DNA of 64,000 bases, from assembly GCF_028200735.1 (NCBI RefSeq), contig NZ_JAQKPV010000005.1:62001-126000 (forward strand), given 5' to 3'. Below are positions 59,631 to 64,000 of this stretch, piece after piece; positions within the stretch are counted from its first letter, which is position 1, and each line of letters opens with the position of its first letter. The position numbers were made by a program, and so were the translations under genes. Below the pieces are notes generated by a model. It was not told where the DNA came from and searched no databases. It worked only from the letters and a program-made list of their open reading frames with translations. Source of the stretch: Streptomyces sp. ACA25 (lineage in GTDB: Bacteria > Actinomycetota > Actinomycetes > Streptomycetales > Streptomycetaceae).

Positions 59631-60881
59631 ATGCAGCAGCCCAGCAGAACCAGCAGAACCAGCAGACCCGAGCGATCCACCGGGGCGTTCGGCAGAACCT
59701 CCCGCCTCGTGGCGGCCACCGCCGTCGCCGCCGCGCTGGCCACCGCCTGCTCCAGCCCCGGAGAGAGCAGCAGCCGCGGCTCCGCGGAGGACGGCGACGC
59801 CTCCGTGAAGGTCGCGCTGATCACCTCCACCTCCGGCCCGCTCGCCTCCTACGGAGAGCAGTACATCCAGGGCTTCGAGGCCGGCCTCGACCACGCCACC
59901 GACGGCACCGGCGAAGTCGACGGCATCGCCATCGACGTGGTCCGGTCCGACGACGCGGGCGAGCCCGACAACGGCGTGTCACTGGCCCGGCAGCGCATCG
60001 GGGAGGACGCGAAGATCATCGTCGGCACCGCCTCCTCGGGGGTCGCGGTGCAGGTGGCCCCGCTGGCCGAGCAGAACGAGGTGCTGTACATCTCCGGCCC
60101 TGCCGCCACCGACGCCGTCACCGGTGCCAACGCCTACACCTTCCGCTCCGGACGGCAGACCTACCAGGATGTCGTGACCGCCAAGGAGATCCTGGGGGAC
60201 GGCGAGGATCAGAAGGTCGTCGTCCTGGCCCAGGACAACGCCTTCGGGCAGGCCAACGTGGCGGCCGTGGAGGGCGTGCTCGGCGCGCAGGGCCTGGAAG
60301 TGGCGTCCGTGCTCGCCCCGCCCAGTGCCACCGACCTCACCCCGTCCGCCGCCCGGGTGAAGGCCGAGGACCCCGACATGGTCTTCGTCGCCTGGGCCGG
60401 GGACACCGCCCAGTCCATGTGGACCACCCTCGACCAGCAGGGCGTCCTGGACAGCGCGACGGTCGTGACCGGGCTCGACATGCGCGCCAGCTACCCCGTC
60501 TTCGGCCAGGCCCGCGGCAAGATCACGCTGCTCGCGCACTATGTGCCCGGTGCGACCGACACCCCCGAGGCCCAGGCCATGGAGGCGTACTTCGACGACA
60601 AGGGCTGGGAGACCGACCTGTTCAGCCCGGACGGCTTCAACGCCGCCCAGATGGTCGTCGAGGCGGTGCGGGCCGGAGGCGCCGACGGTGACACCGCCGC
60701 CATGGTCGAGGCCCTGGAGGGCTTCACCTTCTCCGGCGTCAAGGGTGAGAACACCGTCCGGGCCGAGGACCACGCCCTCATCCAGCCCATGTTCCAGGCC
60801 GAGTTCGACGGTGACCTGCCGTCCGTGGTGCAGACCCTCGACGCGCAGACCGTCGCCCCCGCACTGCCGGAAGGCGACTGA
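59631..60881 (+). CDS. Branched-chain amino acid-type substrate-binding lipoprotein (LivJ/K-like)
   Basis: A 416-aa periplasmic-binding lipoprotein. Lipobox LATA-C (Cys40) is followed by the type I fold of the Leu/Ile/Val-binding family: VKVALITSTSGPLASYGEQYIQGFEAGLDHA, IVGTASSGVAVQVAPLAEQNEVLYISGPAATDAVTG, MVEALEGFTFSGVKGENTVRAEDHALIQPMF. The ligand could be an amino acid, urea or aromatic compound. It is the first gene of a five-gene ABC operon. Confidence 0.9.
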   Translation: MQQPSRTSRTSRPERSTGAFGRTSRLVAATAVAAALATACSSPGESSSRGSAEDGDASVKVALITSTSGPLASYGEQYIQGFEAGLDHATDGTGEVDGIAIDVVRSDDAGEPDNGVSLARQRIGEDAKIIVGTASSGVAVQVAPLAEQNEVLYISGPAATDAVTGANAYTFRSGRQTYQDVVTAKEILGDGEDQKVVVLAQDNAFGQANVAAVEGVLGAQGLEVASVLAPPSATDLTPSAARVKAEDPDMVFVAWAGDTAQSMWTTLDQQGVLDSATVVTGLDMRASYPVFGQARGKITLLAHYVPGATDTPEAQAMEAYFDDKGWETDLFSPDGFNAAQMVVEAVRAGGADGDTAAMVEALEGFTFSGVKGENTVRAEDHALIQPMFQAEFDGDLPSVVQTLDAQTVAPALPEGD

Positions 60882-60884
60882 CCC

Positions 60885-61645
60885 ATGGTGACGCCCGCAG
60901 GTGCCGTCAAGGCGCCCGACGTGCTCCGGCTCGAGGCGCTGAGCTGGGCCGTCGGGGCCGTGACCATCGTCGACAGCGTGGACCTCGCCGTGACCGAAGG
61001 TGAGTTCCTGGCCCTCATCGGTCCCAACGGAGCCGGCAAGACCTCCCTGTTCAACCTGGTGTCGGGAGTGACCCGGCCGACCTCCGGTGCGGTGCGGCTC
61101 GACGGCCGGGCCGTGGACCGGCTGCCGCCGCACCGCCGGGCCCGGCTCGGCATCGGCCGCACCTTCCAGTCCTCCTCGGTGTTCCCCACCATGACGGTGG
61201 CCGAGCACGTCGAGCTCGCGGCCCGCGCCGTCGGTGCCCGCAGGGTGACCGGGGCACAGGTCGCCGGGGTGCTGGAGCGGGTGCGGCTCGGCCACCGGGC
61301 ACCGGACCTGGCGGGCGGGCTCAGCCACGGCGACAAGCGCAAGCTCGAACTCGCCATGCTGCTGGCCTCCACCGTCTCCGGCGACGGGCCGCGGCTCATG
61401 CTGCTGGACGAGCCGATGGCCGGGGTGGCGGCCGAGGAGATCGAAGAGCTGGCCGCGGTCATGCGCCAGCTGCACCGCGAGGAGGGCCGCACCCTGCTCA
61501 TGGTCGAGCACCACATGGACATCGTGCTCGACCTGGCCGACCGCATCGCGGTCCTCCACCACGGCACCCTGCTCGCCGACGGCACCCCGGAGGCCGTCAT
61601 GGCCGACCCGGAGGTCCAGCGCGCCTACCTCGGGGAGGGCATCTG

Positions 61646-61646
<1 letters not shown>
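60885..61646 (+). CDS. ABC ATPase, LivG type
   Basis: A 253-aa ATPase. Walker A is GPNGAGKTS (residues 46-54), GIGRTFQSSSVFPTMTVAEHV is typical of LivG, and Walker B is LMLLDEPMAGV. The signature region reads GLSHGDKRKLELA: LSHGD replaces LSYGQ or LSGGQ, a mild variant. It starts 3 nt after the binding-protein stop and its TGA shares bases with the next ATG. Confidence 0.92.
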
Positions 61647-62400
<754 letters not shown>

Positions 62401-62404
<4 letters not shown>

Positions 62405-63351
62405 GCGCGTTCGTGCTGCTCACCCTCACCGGACTCGGCCTGGCGGCCCTGTACTTCCTCATCGCGTCCGGACTCGCCCTGATCTTCGGGCTGATGGACG
62501 TCCTGAACTTCGCGCACGGCGCCTTCCTCACCGTCTCCGCCTACGCGGCCTGGCGCACCGCCGAGGCGATCGGCGGCATGACCGGACTGCTCGCGGCCGT
62601 CGTCACCGGCACCCTCACCGGCCTGCTGCTCGCGGTCGTCGTCGAACGGGTGCTGATCCGGCGGCTGTACGGGCGGGTGAAGGAACAGATCCTGGTGACC
62701 GTCGGCCTCTCGCTGGCCATCCCCGCCCTGGTGCAGGCGTACTGGGGGGCCGACTCCCGGCCCTTCCCGGTGCCCGAGGCCCTGGCCGGCACCGTCCCGG
62801 TGCTGGGCGCCAGCGTGCCGGTCAACCGCTTCGTCCTGATCGCCGCCGCGGTCGCCGTCCTGATCGGCGTCCAGCTGTTCCTCAGCCGCACCCGGTACGG
62901 GCTGATCGTGCGGGCCGGTGTGGAGGACCGGTCGATGGTCACCGCCCTCGGCGTCGACGTCACCAAGGCGTTCACGCTGATCTTCGCTCTGGGCGGCGCC
63001 CTCGCCGGACTCGCCGGCGTGCTGGCCGGCCTCTACTTCGGCTCCCTCTCCCCGCACCAGGGCACCAGCCTGCTGATCTTCGCCTTCGTGGTGGTGATCA
63101 TCGGGGGCATGCACTCCCTCACCGGAGTCGCCCTGTCCGCGCTCGCCGTCGGCCTGGTGCAGCAGTACACCAACTACTACGTGGCCGGCGGCTTCGGTGA
63201 CTTCGCCGTCGTCATCCTGCTGGCCGTCGTCATCCTCGCCCGCCCCGCCCCCGGCCGCCGCAGCCCCGTGCAGTGGCTGCGGGAGCGGACCACCGCGCCG
63301 CGTCCGCCCACCGCCGGGGCCGCCGCACCGTCCACCGGAGGCCAGGCATGA
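62401..63351 (+). CDS. ABC permease, LivH type
   Basis: A 316-aa permease with about eight helices. It has GLALIFGLMDVLNFAHGAFLTVSAYAAW (the NFAHG motif of LivH), RTRYGLIVRAGVEDRSMVTALGVDV (coupling helix) and VVIIGGMHSLTGVALSALAVGLVQQY. The C-terminal 35 residues are Pro/Ala-rich. It overlaps the LivF stop by 4 nt (ATGA). Confidence 0.92.
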
Positions 63352-64000
63352 CCACCGCCGCCACCCGACCGACCACCGCCCCGCCCACCGGCACGGCACC
63401 CCCCGGCCGACGGCTCCGCCTCACCCCGGGACGGCGCGGCCTGCTCGCCCCGGCCGCCGTCCTGCTGATCCTGCTCCTCCTGCCCTACTCCGCCCTGGAC
63501 ATCCCCGTCCTTCTCGACGGGCCGGTCAACTCCGCCGGCTCGCTGCAACTGTTCGCGCTCTGCCTGGTCTTCGCCGGCTTCGCGCTCAGCTACGATCTGC
63601 TCTTCGGCCGCACCGGCCTGCTGTCCTTCGGCCACGCCCTCTACATCGCCGGCGGCGCGTACGGCACCCAGCTGGCGACCTCCGAACTCGGGCTCGGCCT
63701 GCTCCCCGCCGCGCTGCTCACCCTGGTGGCCGGCAGCGCCGCGGCCTGCCTCCTCGGGGCGATCTCGTTGCGCACCCTGGCGCTGGGCGGCATCGGCTTC
63801 GCCATGGTGACCCTGGCCTTCGCCCAGGCCGGGTCGATCTGGGTGGGGCGCAACCCCGGCGGGCTGACCGGCGGTGAGGAAGGACTGCCGCTGCGGGCCG
63901 AGGCCGTCCCCGACGTGTTCATCGGAGTCAGCAACACGGTGAACCTGTACTGGCTCGCCCTGGCCTACCTGGTCGTCACCGCCGCCGTCGTCTGGACCGC
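63348..64000 (+). CDS. ABC permease, LivM type, N-terminal part (cut by window edge)
   Basis: About 217 residues of a LivM-like permease; the gene continues past the right edge. A Thr/Pro/Arg-rich lead of 30 residues is followed by membrane helices including LFALCLVFAGFALSYDLLFGRTGLLSFGHALYIAGGAYG (the LSFGHA motif of LivM). The expected coupling EAA-like segment is not yet reached. It overlaps the LivH stop by 4 nt. Confidence 0.9.
   Translation, partial: MTTAATRPTTAPPTGTAPPGRRLRLTPGRRGLLAPAAVLLILLLLPYSALDIPVLLDGPVNSAGSLQLFALCLVFAGFALSYDLLFGRTGLLSFGHALYIAGGAYGTQLATSELGLGLLPAALLTLVAGSAAACLLGAISLRTLALGGIGFAMVTLAFAQAGSIWVGRNPGGLTGGEEGLPLRAEAVPDVFIGVSNTVNLYWLALAYLVVTAAVVWT

Overview
The window is high-GC chromosomal DNA from a Streptomyces or close relative. 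Evidence for this: third codon positions are mostly G or C, GTG starts are common, and the gene content is characteristic of the genus (glnR, nur, rsiG, mycothiol genes mshA and mshD, helR, WhiJ-like/DUF397 genes, AA10 polysaccharide monooxygenases under CebR-type operators). No rRNA, tRNA, CRISPR array, intact insertion sequence or prophage was recognised. Most of the window is conserved chromosome, but 39.6-46.1 kb looks like accessory DNA.

Layout. 0-9.7 kb: the start of the rifamycin-resistance ATPase gene helR (cut by the window edge) behind a rifamycin-associated-element-like palindrome; an epimerase plus ECF41 sigma factor operon with its own TGTCACA-N16-CGTC promoter; an ArsR/VOC pair facing an AraC/VOC pair; a UvrA paralogue; a DUF1540 protein; an AA10 LPMO; small conserved proteins and an ankyrin protein. 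9.7-24.3 kb: a predicted glycoside hydrolase facing a lipoprotein deacetylase; an APH, HAD, GntR group; an Eis-like acetyltransferase; asparaginase; rsiG (anti-WhiG, c-di-GMP binding); dtd; ygfZ; nur; and a three-gene ABC importer behind a cobalamin riboswitch. 24.7-35 kb: an SDR, a nitrobindin-like protein, two miniature genes (33 and 27 aa), three tandem membrane-anchored proteins that look like paralogues, a rhodanese/DUF1416 operon with a leaderless cysteine-containing leader peptide, a DUF2993 protein, a MoaD-like protein, glnR and a LacI regulator.

35-46.1 kb: an acidic-repeat lipoprotein, a Uma2 gene flanked by 35-bp direct repeats, a long GT4 glycosyltransferase, two related long palindromes 1.3 kb apart, a WhiJ-like module (anti-sigma ATPase, XRE regulator, DUF397), an aldo/keto reductase facing an HxlR regulator, a decayed DUF397 copy, an SDR with Phe in place of the catalytic Tyr, and a low-GC patch with a probable AlbA-domain remnant. 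46.2-64 kb: soxR and its divergent flavin reductase, a secreted 5'-nucleotidase, mshD, ppk, a Nudix hydrolase, a methyltransferase/TetR pair facing a VOC gene across two operators, mshA and a YbjN protein, a second CebR-box LPMO, a PHB-depolymerase-type esterase, and a branched-chain-amino-acid-type ABC operon cut by the right edge.

Themes. Redox and thiol physiology recurs (mshA, mshD, SoxR, sulfurtransferase/DUF1416, a DinB/mycothiol-type protein). So do nitrogen, phosphate and metal control (glnR, ppk, nur, cobalamin uptake) and polysaccharide attack (two LPMOs, esterase, deacetylase). Many regulators have visible operators or promoters beside them; these are listed individually. Functional assignments rest on motifs read from translated sequence, with no database search.
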